A DNA stretch of 64,000 bases from FEB-7 sp963698265 (GTDB lineage Bacteria > Pseudomonadota > Gammaproteobacteria > Burkholderiales > Usitatibacteraceae): the NCBI GenBank assembly GCA_963698265.1, contig CAVOQC010000001.1, positions 744,001-808,000 on the forward strand, given 5' to 3'. The translations under genes were made by a program, and so were the position numbers. Positions 51,559 to 59,976 of this stretch are shown in pieces. The notes under the pieces are model-generated. The model had not been told where the DNA came from, ran no database searches, and was given only the letters and a program-made list of their open reading frames with translations. The stretch's first letter is position 1. Every line of letters begins with the position of its first letter.

Positions 51559-52257
51559 ATGCCCGCCCGCATCCTAGTCGTCGAAGACGAACCCGCGATC
51601 CAGGAGCTCATCGCCATGAATCTCGGGCAGTCGGGCCAGCGCGCGGTGCTCGCCGGAAGCGCCGAGGAGGCCCTGGAGAGAATCCGCGAGGAGCTGCCCG
51701 ATCTCGTGCTCCTCGACTGGATGCTGCCCGGCCAGAGCGGGCTGGAACTCGCCCGCCGCCTGCGGGGCGACGCGCGCACGAGGCTGCTGCCCATCATCAT
51801 GCTCACGGCGAGGGGCGACGAGGAGGACAAGCTGCGCGGCCTCGAGACGGGCGCCGACGACTACATCACCAAGCCCTTCTCGGTGAAGGAACTGCAGGCG
51901 CGCATCAAGGCGGTGCTGCGCCGCCGCGCGCCCGAGATCACCGACGACGCGATCGACTACGCGGACCTGCGCCTCGACCCTGCTGCGCACCGCGTCACCG
52001 GCAAGGGCAGGGAACTCGCGCTCGGGCCCACGGAGTTCCGCCTGCTGCATTTCTTCATGACGCACCCGGAGCGGGTCCACTCGCGCACCCGGATCCTCGA
52101 CCAGGTGTGGGGCGACCACGTCTTCATCGAGGAGCGCACGGTGGACGTGCACATCCGGCGACTGCGCTCCGCGCTTTCTCCGAGCGGTCACGACGCGCTT
52201 CTCCACACGGTTCGCGGCAGCGGCTATCGCTTCGCGAAGGCGGGCGGTTCCCCCTAA
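51559..52257 (+). CDS. phoB: phosphate regulon response regulator PhoB
   Basis: A 232-residue OmpR/PhoB regulator. The receiver has VVEDEPAI, the phospho-acceptor Asp53 (LVLLDWMLPGQSG), Thr in MLTARGDEEDK and Lys in YITKPFSVKEL. The winged-helix effector domain (about 130-228) contains LGPTEFRLLHFFMTHPERVHSRTRILDQVWG and IEERTVDVHIRRLRSAL, closely PhoB-like. It activates phosphate-starvation genes when phosphorylated by PhoR, encoded 88 bases downstream. Confidence 0.93.
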   Translation: MPARILVVEDEPAIQELIAMNLGQSGQRAVLAGSAEEALERIREELPDLVLLDWMLPGQSGLELARRLRGDARTRLLPIIMLTARGDEEDKLRGLETGADDYITKPFSVKELQARIKAVLRRRAPEITDDAIDYADLRLDPAAHRVTGKGRELALGPTEFRLLHFFMTHPERVHSRTRILDQVWGDHVFIEERTVDVHIRRLRSALSPSGHDALLHTVRGSGYRFAKAGGSP

Positions 52258-52287
52258 ATGGTGAGCGTTTCCGATCTGGCCGTTGAT

Positions 52288-52300
52288 GGGGACGCTCCCC
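52288..52300. repeat. single GGGGACGCTCCCC repeat between phoB and phoR
   Basis: An exact copy of the 13-bp palindrome found four times at 45439-45561, flanked by TTGAT and CCATTCC as in the other copies. It sits in the 88-base gap between phoB and phoR; GATAAT at 52310-52315 could be a -10 giving phoR its own promoter. Confidence 0.8.
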
Positions 52301-52345
52301 CATTCCTGCGATAATCGGGGCGTCGCCCGAAGACGAAAACCCGCC

Positions 52346-53680
52346 ATGCGCGACTGGATCGGCCGCCTCGTCTCCCTAGCCGCCATTGCCGGCGTGGGCG
52401 CGCTCGTCACCGGCTTCATCCTCGGGCCGGTTTTCGCCGCCTTGTTCCTCTTCGCCTACCTCGTGATCGCGATGGCGCTCTCGCTTGCCGCCCGCGCGCG
52501 GCTGGCGCGCTGGCTCGCCAACCCGTCGGTCGACGAGATGCCCGACGACGAGGGCGCGTGGGGCGACATCCACGCGCGCCTGCACCGGATCCTGCGCCAG
52601 CAGACCACCAGCCGGGCGAGCCTGTCGCACGCGCTGTGGCGCTTCCGCCAGGCGGGCGAGGCGATGCCCGACGGGGTGATCGTGCTCGACGCCGCGAACC
52701 GCATCGAGTGGATGAATCCCTCCGCCGAGCGGCACTTCGGCCTCACCTTCAAGGACGACCGCGGGCGGGCGATCACGAACCTCATCCGCAACCCCGCCTT
52801 CGGGGGCTACCTCGACGCGCAGCACTACGGCGAGCCCCTCGCGCTGAAAGGGCCGGGCGAATCGGACCGGGTCCTGTCCGTGCAGCTGGTGCCCTACGGC
52901 GACCACGAGAAGCTGCTGCTGTCGCGGGACGTGTCGCGCTGGGAGCGGCTCGAATCCGTGCGGCGCGACTTCATCGCCAACGTCTCCCACGAGCTGCGCA
53001 CGCCGCTCACGGTGATGAAGGGCTTCCTCGAGACCCTCTCCGACGCGCGGGAAGCCGACGAGAAGCTCTTCCGCCGCTCGCTCGAGCTGATGACCGACCA
53101 GGCCGAGCGCATGCAGCGGCTCGTGGAAGACCTCCTCATGCTCTCGCGGCTGGAGGATTCCCGCTACCCGCTGCGCGAAGAGCCCATCGACATGCCGGCG
53201 CTCGTCCAGTCGGTGCTGGTCGAGGCCGAGAGCATCAACCAGGGCGAGCACCGCATCGCCTCGCGGCTGGATCCCCCGTGGCTCATCGCCAGCCGCGAGG
53301 AGGTGCGCAGCGCCGTCACCAACCTGGTGACCAACGCGATCCGCTACACCCCCGCCGGGGGCGATATCACCGTCACCTGGGGCCTCGAGGACGGCGAGCC
53401 GGTGCTCCGGGTGCGCGACAACGGCGAGGGCATCGCGCCCGAGCACATCCCGCGCCTCACGGAACGCTTCTACCGCGTCGACCGCAGCCGCTCGCGCTCT
53501 TCGGGCGGCACGGGCCTGGGGCTCGCGATCGTGAAGCACGTGCTCGCCCGCCACCAGGGGCAGCTCGACATCGCGAGCGAAGCGGGCACGGGTAGCACCT
53601 TCACCTGCCGCTTCCCCGCGATCCGCCTCGCGCCGGCGTCCGCGGCCCTCGCCTCGGTCACGCCCATCCGGGCCGCGTAA
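52346..53680 (+). CDS. phoR: phosphate regulon sensor kinase PhoR
   Basis: A 444-residue sensor kinase. Two close hydrophobic helices (about 8-50) carry almost no periplasmic loop, as in PhoR. A PAS domain (about 105-200) has AMPDGVIVLDAANRIEWMNPSAERHFGL. The HisKA domain has the phospho-acceptor His in FIANVSHELRTPLTVMKGFLETL (about 209-231). The ATPase has NLVTNAIRYTPAGGDI, VRDNGEGIAPEHIPRLTERFYRVDRSRS and GGTGLGLAIVKHV. ATG 52346 follows no clear Shine-Dalgarno. It senses phosphate status through the Pst transporter in known systems; no pst genes are in the window. Confidence 0.92.
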   Translation: MRDWIGRLVSLAAIAGVGALVTGFILGPVFAALFLFAYLVIAMALSLAARARLARWLANPSVDEMPDDEGAWGDIHARLHRILRQQTTSRASLSHALWRFRQAGEAMPDGVIVLDAANRIEWMNPSAERHFGLTFKDDRGRAITNLIRNPAFGGYLDAQHYGEPLALKGPGESDRVLSVQLVPYGDHEKLLLSRDVSRWERLESVRRDFIANVSHELRTPLTVMKGFLETLSDAREADEKLFRRSLELMTDQAERMQRLVEDLLMLSRLEDSRYPLREEPIDMPALVQSVLVEAESINQGEHRIASRLDPPWLIASREEVRSAVTNLVTNAIRYTPAGGDITVTWGLEDGEPVLRVRDNGEGIAPEHIPRLTERFYRVDRSRSRSSGGTGLGLAIVKHVLARHQGQLDIASEAGTGSTFTCRFPAIRLAPASAALASVTPIRAA

Positions 53681-53746
53681 TCCGGCGAGCGCGGCGGCTC
53701 CCGGTCGGGTTATCCTGTCCCCTCCGATCGCCGCGAGCACGACGCG

Positions 53747-54262
53747 TTGACGCAGAAATCCGCCTACACCCGCGATGACCTGATCGCCTGCGGCCATGGC
53801 CAGCTGTTCGGGCCGGACAGCGCGCGCCTGCCGTTGCCCCCGATGCTGATGTTCGACCGCGTCACGAAGATCAGCAGCGAAGGCGGCCCCGCCGGCAAGG
53901 GCGAGGTCGTGGCCGAACTCGACGTGCGCCCGGACCTCTGGTTCTTCGGCTGCCATTTTGAGAGCGATCCGGTGATGCCGGGCTGCCTGGGCCTCGATGC
54001 CCTGTGGCAACTGGTCGGCTTCTTCCTCGTCTGGCGGGGCAATCCCGGCCACGGCCGCGCGCTGGGCGTGGGCGAGGTCAAGTTCGCGGGCCAGGTCCTG
54101 CCGACGGCAAGCAAGGTCACCTTCGAGATCGTGATCAAGCGCCTGATCGAGCGGACGCTCGTGGTGGGCATCGCCGACGGCCGGATGCTGGTCGACGGCC
54201 GCGAGATCTACGTGGCCACCGGCTTGAAGGTGGGCCTCTTCGCTTCCACGGAGGGATTCTGA
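53747..54262 (+). CDS. fabA: 3-hydroxydecanoyl-ACP dehydratase/isomerase FabA
   Basis: A 171-residue bifunctional enzyme that dehydrates 3-hydroxydecanoyl-ACP and isomerises the product, the entry to anaerobic unsaturated fatty acid synthesis. The active-site His is in FFGCHFESDPVMPGCLGLDALWQL, with the Asp in the same stretch, and LPPMLMFDRV and VKFAGQVLP are conserved. The start is TTG 53747; no in-frame ATG or GTG nearby keeps the family N-terminus. The stop overlaps the fabB start by one base. Confidence 0.95.
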   Translation: MTQKSAYTRDDLIACGHGQLFGPDSARLPLPPMLMFDRVTKISSEGGPAGKGEVVAELDVRPDLWFFGCHFESDPVMPGCLGLDALWQLVGFFLVWRGNPGHGRALGVGEVKFAGQVLPTASKVTFEIVIKRLIERTLVVGIADGRMLVDGREIYVATGLKVGLFASTEGF

Positions 54263-55476
54263 TGCGACGCGTCGTCATCACCGGCTTGGGAATCGTCTCC
54301 TGCCTCGGCAACGACAAGGCGAGCGTCGCCGCGTCCCTGCGCGAGATGCGCTCCGGCATCACCCACCAGCCCGAGTACGCGACGATGGGCTTCCGCAGCC
54401 AGGTCGCCGGCGCGCCGGCCATCGACTTCGAGGCGGCCATCGACCGCAAGCTGCGGCGCTTCATGGGCCCGGCCGCGGCCTACGCCTACGTGGCGATGAA
54501 GGACGCCATTGCGGACGCCGGCCTCGAGCCCGGGCAGGTTTCCAACCCCCGCACCGGCCTCATCACCGGTTCCGGCGGCGGCTCCCCCGCGAACCAGGTC
54601 GAGGCCGCCGACATCGCCCGCGCCAAGGGCATCAAGCGCATCGGGCCGTACATGGTGCCGCGCACGATGACCAGCACGACGTCGGCCTGCCTAGCGACCC
54701 CGTTCGAGATCAAGGGCCTGAACTTCAGCATCGGCTCGGCCTGCGCGACCAGCGCCCACTGCATCGGGGAGAGCGCGGAGAAGATTGCGCTGGGCAAGCA
54801 GGACGTGATGTTCGCGGGTGGCGGCGAGGAACTGCACTGGTCGCTTTCCTGCCTGTTCGATGCCATGGGCGCCCTGTCGTCGAAGCGCAATGACGATCCG
54901 GCCGCGGCGTCGCGCGCCTACGACGCCGACCGGGACGGCTTCGTGATCGCCGGCGGCGGCGGCATGGTCGTGCTGGAGGAATTCGAGCACGCGCGCCGCC
55001 GCGGCGCGCCGATGTACGCCGAGGTCGTGGGCTACGGCGCGACTTCCGACGGCTACGACATGGTCGCCCCCTCCGGCGAGGGCGCCGTGCGCTGCATGCG
55101 CATGGCGCTCGAATCCGTGCAGGGCCCGGTCGACTACCTGAACACCCATGGCACCTCGACGCCGGTGGGCGACGTAGCCGAGCTGCGCGCGATCCGCGAG
55201 ACCTTTTCCGGCGCCGGCGCCGTGCCGCCGTTCTCGTCGACCAAGTCGCTCTCGGGGCATTCGCTCGGCGCCGCCGGCGTCCAGGAGGCGATCTACTGCC
55301 TGCTGATGATCGCCGGCGGGTTCATCGCCGGCTCGGCGAACGTGATCACCCCGGATGCGGAGGTTGGCGAGCTGCCGCTGGTCACCGAGACCCGCGACGC
55401 GGGCCTCGCCACGGTGATGTCGAATTCCTTCGGCTTCGGCGGCACCAACGCGACGCTGGTGCTGCGCAAGGTCTAG
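54262..55476 (+). CDS. fabB: 3-oxoacyl-ACP synthase I FabB
   Basis: A 404-residue condensing enzyme that elongates unsaturated acyl chains made through FabA. The catalytic triad is visible: Cys161 in GSACATSAHCIG, His296 in NTHGTSTPVGD and His333 in SLSGHSLGAAG, close to the E. coli numbering. N-terminal RRVVITGLGIVSCLGNDKASV and C-terminal VMSNSFGFGGTNATLVL are typical. ATG 54262 shares its A with the fabA stop, so the pair is co-translated. Confidence 0.96.
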   Translation: MRRVVITGLGIVSCLGNDKASVAASLREMRSGITHQPEYATMGFRSQVAGAPAIDFEAAIDRKLRRFMGPAAAYAYVAMKDAIADAGLEPGQVSNPRTGLITGSGGGSPANQVEAADIARAKGIKRIGPYMVPRTMTSTTSACLATPFEIKGLNFSIGSACATSAHCIGESAEKIALGKQDVMFAGGGEELHWSLSCLFDAMGALSSKRNDDPAAASRAYDADRDGFVIAGGGGMVVLEEFEHARRRGAPMYAEVVGYGATSDGYDMVAPSGEGAVRCMRMALESVQGPVDYLNTHGTSTPVGDVAELRAIRETFSGAGAVPPFSSTKSLSGHSLGAAGVQEAIYCLLMIAGGFIAGSANVITPDAEVGELPLVTETRDAGLATVMSNSFGFGGTNATLVLRKV

Positions 55477-55530
55477 GCACGCCATCGCCACGGTTGGCGC
55501 CGGAGCGCCGCCGGACCGTAGAATGGGCCC

Positions 55531-55923
55531 ATGATCGGCATCCTCCTCGTCTCCCACGGCGCCTTCGGCGAAAGCCTCATCCACTGCGCGAGCCACGTGC
55601 TGGGCAAGCGCCCCCTCTACGTGCGCCAGGTGGGCGTGACCGTGCACGACGACCCCGAGGAAATCATCCCCGTCGCCGAGGATCTCATCCGCTTCCTCGA
55701 CCAGGGGCAGGGCGTGCTCGTGATGACCGACATCTACGGCGCGACGCCGTCCAACATCGCCTCGCGGCTTCTCGTGCCCGGCCGCGTCGAGGGCATCGCG
55801 GGCGTGAATCTGCCCATGCTCATCCGCGCCCTCACTTACCGCGCCGAGCCGCTGGAGACCGTGGTCGCCAAGGCCCTGTCCGGCGGCACCGAAGGCGTGA
55901 CCCGCATGCCGGCGAAGGCCTGA
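55531..55923 (+). CDS. PTS EIIA component, mannose family
   Basis: A 130-residue EIIA of the mannose family with phospho-acceptor His9 in GILLVSHGAFGESLI, followed by VLVMTDIYGATPSNIASRLL and VEGIAGVNLPMLIRALTY. HPr and EI follow directly, but no EIIB or EIIC genes do, as in the incomplete, regulatory PTS of many betaproteobacteria where EIIA acts on other proteins rather than on sugar transport. A TAGAAT hexamer (55519-55524) ends six bases before the ATG and there is no Shine-Dalgarno, so the mRNA may be leaderless. Confidence 0.92.
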   Translation: MIGILLVSHGAFGESLIHCASHVLGKRPLYVRQVGVTVHDDPEEIIPVAEDLIRFLDQGQGVLVMTDIYGATPSNIASRLLVPGRVEGIAGVNLPMLIRALTYRAEPLETVVAKALSGGTEGVTRMPAKA

Positions 55924-55936
55924 GAGGGCGCCGCCG

Positions 55937-56206
55937 ATGCTCAAGCAAAGCGTGCCCATCGTGAACAAGCTCGGCCTGCACGCGCGCGCCTCCGCGAAGC
56001 TCACCCAGGCCGCCGCGCGCTTTCCCTGCGGCGTGCACGTCTCGCGAAACGGCAAGCGGGTCAACGCGAAGAGCATCATGGGCGTGATGATGCTCGCCGC
56101 CGGCGTGGGCTCCACGGTCGAGATCGAGACCGACGGCCCCGAGGAGGAGGCCGCGATGGCGGCACTCGTGAAGCTCTTCGCAGACAAGTTCGACGAAGGC
56201 GAATAG
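55937..56206 (+). CDS. ptsH: phosphocarrier protein HPr
   Basis: An 89-residue HPr that carries phosphate from EI to EIIA. His15 is in NKLGLHARASAKLTQ and the regulatory Ser46 in NAKSIMGVMML, the site HPr kinase would phosphorylate. ATG 55937 lies 13 bases after the EIIA stop behind AGGG. Second gene of the EIIA-HPr-EI unit. Confidence 0.95.
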   Translation: MLKQSVPIVNKLGLHARASAKLTQAAARFPCGVHVSRNGKRVNAKSIMGVMMLAAGVGSTVEIETDGPEEEAAMAALVKLFADKFDEGE

Positions 56207-56216
56207 CGCCTCCCCC

Positions 56217-57983
56217 ATGGCCGCCGACGGCGCCGTCCCCGCCACCGCCTCCAACGTCTGCTTCACGATGCACGGCATCGGCGTGTCCGGCGGGATCGCC
56301 ATCGGGCATGCGCACCTCTTCCTCGGCATGTCCACCGAGGTCGACCACTACGAGATCCCCAACCACGACGTCGGCCGCGAGCAGCGCCGCTACGACCGCG
56401 CCGTCAAGGAAGTCCGCGACGAGCTGAAGGAGCTCGCCGACAGCGTGCGCCACAGCGCGGCTTCCGAGCTGGCCCCCTTCGTGAACGTGCACCTCATGCT
56501 CCTGGAGGACGCCGCGTTCTCGGAGGCGCCGCGCGAGATCATCGCCGAGCGGCGCTGCAACGCCGAGTGGGCGCTGCGCGTGCAGCTGGACGAACTCACC
56601 GCGCAGTTCGAGGACATCCAGGACGAGTACCTGCGCGAGCGCGAAACGGACGTGCGCCAGGTGGCCGAGCGCGTGCTCACCTCGCTCGCGGGCTCCAAGC
56701 GGCGCCTGGCGATGCGCCCGACGCGCCAGGACGCGGACATGATCCTCGTCGCGCGCGACCTCTCGCCCGCCGACGTGATCCTCTTCCGCGAGCACCCGTT
56801 CGCGGCCTTCGTGACGGACATGGGCGGGGCGACCTCGCACACGGCGATCATCGCGCGCTCGCTCGCGATCCCCGCCATCGTGGCGCTGCACCACTCGCGC
56901 ACCATGATCCGCGAGGACGAGCTGCTGATCGTCGACGGCAAGCAGGGCGTGCTGATCGTCAACCCCGACCGCGCCGTCCTCGCAGAGTACCGCCTGCGCC
57001 AGAACCAGGCGCGGCTCGAGCGCGACAAGCTCAAGCGCCTGAAGTCCGCGCCCACGGCCACGCTCGACGGGACGGTGGTGCACCTCCACGCCAACATCGA
57101 GCTGCCCTCGGACCTGGAGGCCGTGCGGGCGAGCGGCGCGGCCGGCATCGGGCTCTTCCGCACCGAGTTCCTGTTCATGAACCGGCGCGCCCTACCGAAC
57201 GAGGAGGAGCAGTACGAGGCTTACCGCGTGGTGGTGGAGGGCATGAAGGGGCGCCCGGTCACGATCCGCACCCTGGATCTCGGCGCCGACAAGGCGGTCG
57301 ACGGACAGGAGAACGAGGCCGAAAACCCGGCGCTGGGGCTGCGCGCCATCCGCTACTGCCTCGCCGAGCCGAAGCTCTTCAACACGCAATTGCGCGCGAT
57401 CCTGCGGGCTTCGCGCCACGGCAAGGTGCTGGTCCTGATCCCGATGCTCTCCTCCTACGCCGAACTGCACCAGGCGGTGGCCGCCGTGGACCGCGCCAAG
57501 GAGGAGCTGAAGGTCGAGGGCGTCAAGTTCGACCCCTTCGTGCCGGTGGGCGGCATGATCGAGATCCCGGCAGCGGCCATCGCGCTGCCGATGTTCATCC
57601 GGAAGTTGGACTTCCTGTCGATCGGCACCAACGACCTGATCCAGTACACGCTCGCCATCGACCGCACCGACGACACCGTGGCGCACCTCTACGACCCGCT
57701 GCACCCGGCCGTGCTCTCCCTCATCTCGGGCGTGATCCGCACTGCCCAGCAGCACGAGAAGCCGGTCGCGGTGTGCGGCGAGATGGCGGGCGACGTGGAG
57801 CTCACGCGCCTGCTGCTGGGCTTTGGCCTTCGCAACTTCTCCATGCACCCGGCGAGCATCCTCACCGTGAAGCAGCGCGTGCTCACCACGAGCCTGCCCG
57901 ACATCGCCTCGACCGTTGCGCGCGTGATGAAAACCGACGAGCCGGAGAAGCTCGTGACCCTCATCGAGAAGCTGAACGCCTGA
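56217..57983 (+). CDS. ptsI: PTS enzyme I
   Basis: A 588-residue phosphoenolpyruvate-protein phosphotransferase. The phospho-acceptor His lies in DMGGATSHTAIIARSLAIPAI. The PEP-binding part shows GIGLFRTEFLFMNR, VTIRTLDLGADK, NPALGLRAIRYCL and the active-site region SIGTNDLIQYTLAIDRTD. ATG 56217 is 10 bases after HPr and adds 17 residues before the usual start GIGVSGGIAIGHAHLF; ATG 56268 is an alternative, and neither has a good Shine-Dalgarno. It starts the phosphate chain to HPr and EIIA. Confidence 0.95.
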   Translation: MAADGAVPATASNVCFTMHGIGVSGGIAIGHAHLFLGMSTEVDHYEIPNHDVGREQRRYDRAVKEVRDELKELADSVRHSAASELAPFVNVHLMLLEDAAFSEAPREIIAERRCNAEWALRVQLDELTAQFEDIQDEYLRERETDVRQVAERVLTSLAGSKRRLAMRPTRQDADMILVARDLSPADVILFREHPFAAFVTDMGGATSHTAIIARSLAIPAIVALHHSRTMIREDELLIVDGKQGVLIVNPDRAVLAEYRLRQNQARLERDKLKRLKSAPTATLDGTVVHLHANIELPSDLEAVRASGAAGIGLFRTEFLFMNRRALPNEEEQYEAYRVVVEGMKGRPVTIRTLDLGADKAVDGQENEAENPALGLRAIRYCLAEPKLFNTQLRAILRASRHGKVLVLIPMLSSYAELHQAVAAVDRAKEELKVEGVKFDPFVPVGGMIEIPAAAIALPMFIRKLDFLSIGTNDLIQYTLAIDRTDDTVAHLYDPLHPAVLSLISGVIRTAQQHEKPVAVCGEMAGDVELTRLLLGFGLRNFSMHPASILTVKQRVLTTSLPDIASTVARVMKTDEPEKLVTLIEKLNA

Positions 57984-58025
57984 GCGGGCCGGCGGTGCGC
58001 CGCTGGCCACGGCGGGCGCAAGCGG

Positions 58026-58031
58026 CTAGAA
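58026..58031 (+). promoter_or_regulatory. -10 of the metX leader transcript
   Basis: TAGAAT lies about ten bases before the first paired base of the SAM-II-like aptamer, placing transcription start near 58038. No clear -35 was picked. Confidence 0.5.
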
Positions 58032-58039
58032 TGACCCCG

Positions 58040-58096
58040 TCGCGCCGAATTTGAACTCAGCTTGCGGGCGCGTAATAAATGCGGCTAAAGCGAGAG
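58040..58096 (+). promoter_or_regulatory. SAM-II riboswitch in the metX leader
   Basis: The leader follows the SAM-II (SAM_alpha) plan closely. Stem P1 is CGCGCC (58041-58046) with GGCGCG (58067-58072). The AATTTGAA loop strand follows P1. After it come the conserved TAATAAATGCGGCTAAA, whose 3' part folds back to form the pseudoknot, and a purine-rich tail. This matches the known metX SAM-II sequence element by element. It is expected to bind S-adenosylmethionine and lower metX expression. An intrinsic terminator follows. Confidence 0.88.
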
Positions 58097-58115
58097 GCAG
58101 GTCTCCCGACGAGAA

Positions 58116-58147
58116 CCCGACCCCGCGACAGCCGGTCGGGTTTTTTT
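58116..58147 (+). terminator. attenuator terminator in the metX leader
   Basis: CCCGACC (58116-58122) pairs with GGTCGGG (58134-58140), followed by seven T, 17 bases before the metX ATG. An upstream CCCGAC at 58105-58110 could compete for the same GTCGGG, giving alternative folds. It suggests transcriptional control by the SAM-II element. Confidence 0.85.
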
Positions 58148-58164
58148 ACGGGATCGATGCACAC

Positions 58165-59391
58165 ATGACCGCCATTGCCCCGGGTTCCGTGGGAGAGGTC
58201 GCGCCGCAGCGCGCCGGCTTCCTCGAGCCCCTGATCCTCAAGGCCGGGAAGACGCTCGCCTCCTACGAGCTGGTCTACGAGACCTACGGGACGCTGAACG
58301 CCGAGCGCTCCAACGCCGTGCTCGTCTGCCATGCGCTATCCGGAAACCACCACATCGCGGGCTGGCACGCGGACAACCCGGCCAAGCGCGGCTGGTGGGA
58401 CAACATGGTCGGCCCCGGCAAGGCGATCGACACCGACCGATTCTTCGTGATCGGCGTGAACAACCTCGGCGGCTGCCACGGCTCGACGGGCCCGGCGACC
58501 GTCGACCGCTCGACGGGCCAGCCCTACGGCGCGGGCTTCCCGCTGGTCACCGTGGAGGACTGGGTCGCCGCCCAGGCGCGCCTCATGGACCGCCTCGGCA
58601 TCGACCGGCTGGCGGCCGCCCTTGGCGGCTCGCTCGGAGGCATGCAGGCGCTGCAGTGGACGCTTTCGTTCCCGGACCGCATCGCGCACGCGATCGTGAT
58701 CGCCGCCGCGCCCAAGCTTTCCACGCAGAACATCGCCTTCAACGACGTCGCGCGCCAGGCGATCGTGTCGGACCCGGACTTCCACGGCGGCAACTTCTAC
58801 GCGATGAAGACGGTGCCCGCTCGGGGACTCAAGCTCGCGCGCATGCTGGGCCACATCACCTACCTCTCGGAGGACCTGCTCGGAGCCAAGTTCGGGCGCG
58901 AGATCAAGGGAAGCACCTACGGCTTCAACTACGAGGTGGAGTTCGAGATCGAGTCCTACCTGCGCTACCAGGGCGACAAGTTCGCGCTCGCCTTCGACGC
59001 CAACACCTACCTCATCATGACCAAGGCGCTCGACTACTTCGACCCCGCGCGCGAGACGGGCGGGGACTTCGCCCGCGCCGTGGCCCCGGCCAAGGCGGGT
59101 TTCTTCGTGGTCTCCTTCACGAGCGACTGGCGCTTCCCGCGCGAGCGCTCGCGCGAGATCGTGAAGGCGCTGGTGAAGGGCGGGAAGCGCGTCTCCTACG
59201 CGGAGATCGACGCGCAGCACGGCCACGACGCCTTTCTTCTCGACGACGCGCACTACCACCGCATGATGGCGGCCTACCTGGACCGCGTGGCCGCGGAAGT
59301 GGGTGCCGGCGCGCGCACGAAATCGCTCATCGTCGGCACCACGGAGCTCGAGGAGATGTCCGGCTATCCGGGCCGGGGGAAGCCCGCATGA
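58165..59391 (+). CDS. metX: homoserine O-acyltransferase (MetX)
   Basis: A 408-residue alpha/beta-hydrolase enzyme that acylates homoserine in methionine biosynthesis. Conserved parts: YETYGTLNAERSNAVLVCHALSGNHHIAG, NNLGGCHGSTGPATVDRSTGQPYG, the nucleophile Ser in LGGSLGGMQALQW, and the C-terminal FTSDWRFPRERSREIV with the Asp and GHDAFLLDD with the His. Acetyl versus succinyl donor cannot be decided reliably; many proteobacterial MetX use succinyl-CoA. ATG 58165 follows the SAM-II leader and terminator. It overlaps metW by four bases (ATGA). Confidence 0.94.
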   Translation: MTAIAPGSVGEVAPQRAGFLEPLILKAGKTLASYELVYETYGTLNAERSNAVLVCHALSGNHHIAGWHADNPAKRGWWDNMVGPGKAIDTDRFFVIGVNNLGGCHGSTGPATVDRSTGQPYGAGFPLVTVEDWVAAQARLMDRLGIDRLAAALGGSLGGMQALQWTLSFPDRIAHAIVIAAAPKLSTQNIAFNDVARQAIVSDPDFHGGNFYAMKTVPARGLKLARMLGHITYLSEDLLGAKFGREIKGSTYGFNYEVEFEIESYLRYQGDKFALAFDANTYLIMTKALDYFDPARETGGDFARAVAPAKAGFFVVSFTSDWRFPRERSREIVKALVKGGKRVSYAEIDAQHGHDAFLLDDAHYHRMMAAYLDRVAAEVGAGARTKSLIVGTTELEEMSGYPGRGKPA

Positions 59392-59975
59392 CGCCGCGCT
59401 TCGACTTCGACCTGATCACCTCCTGGATCCCGCAGGGCGCACGCGTGCTGGACCTCGGCTGCGGCGACGGCGAGCTCCTCGCCGAACTCGCGACCACGCG
59501 CGGCGCGACGGGCTACGGCGTGGAGATCGACCCGGACCGCGTGCTCGCGGCCATGGGCCGCGGCGTGAACGTGATCCAGGTGGATCTCGAAAGCGGGCTG
59601 TCCGCCTTCGAGGACGACGCCTTCGACTTCGTGATCCTGTCGCAGACGCTCCAGGCGGTGCGCCGCTCGGACCTGATACTGGCCGAGATGCTTCGCGTGG
59701 GCCGCGAAGGGATCGTGACCTTCCCCAACTTCGGCTACTGGCGCCACCGGCTCTCGATACTGGCCGGGCGCATGCCCGTGTCGAAGACGCTTCCCTACGA
59801 GTGGTTCGACACGCCCAACATCCACCTGTGCACGGTGAAGGACTTCGAGGCCCTGTGCGACAAGGTCGGCGCGGAGATCCTCGACGAGCAGGTGCTGCAC
59901 GACGGGCGGATCGTCGGCACGCTGCCGAACCTCCTCGGCAGCCTGGGCGTCTTCCGGTTCCGCCGGCAGAGGTAG
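59388..59975 (+). CDS. metW: methionine biosynthesis protein MetW
   Basis: A 195-residue methyltransferase-fold protein. The SAM-like motif VLDLGCGDGELLAELA is intact, followed by YGVEIDPDRVLAAMGRGVNVIQVDLESGLSAFEDDAFDFVILSQTLQAV and TFPNFGYWRHRLSILAGRMPVSKTLPYEWFDTPNIHLCTVKDFE, diagnostic of MetW. In other proteobacteria MetW partners MetX for homoserine acylation. ATG 59388 overlaps the metX stop; the MFS gene begins one base after its stop. Confidence 0.95.
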   Translation: MTPRFDFDLITSWIPQGARVLDLGCGDGELLAELATTRGATGYGVEIDPDRVLAAMGRGVNVIQVDLESGLSAFEDDAFDFVILSQTLQAVRRSDLILAEMLRVGREGIVTFPNFGYWRHRLSILAGRMPVSKTLPYEWFDTPNIHLCTVKDFEALCDKVGAEILDEQVLHDGRIVGTLPNLLGSLGVFRFRRQR

Positions 59976-59976
59976 C

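Noticed and set aside
47520..52286. A 1588-residue plus-strand reading across the GGDEF-EAL gene and phoB
   Set aside because: Out of frame with both genes; Arg/Pro/Gly-rich without domains.
53747..53749. ATG start for fabA
   Set aside because: No in-frame ATG exists before the conserved N-terminal region; TTG 53747 is the only start that keeps the full FabA fold.
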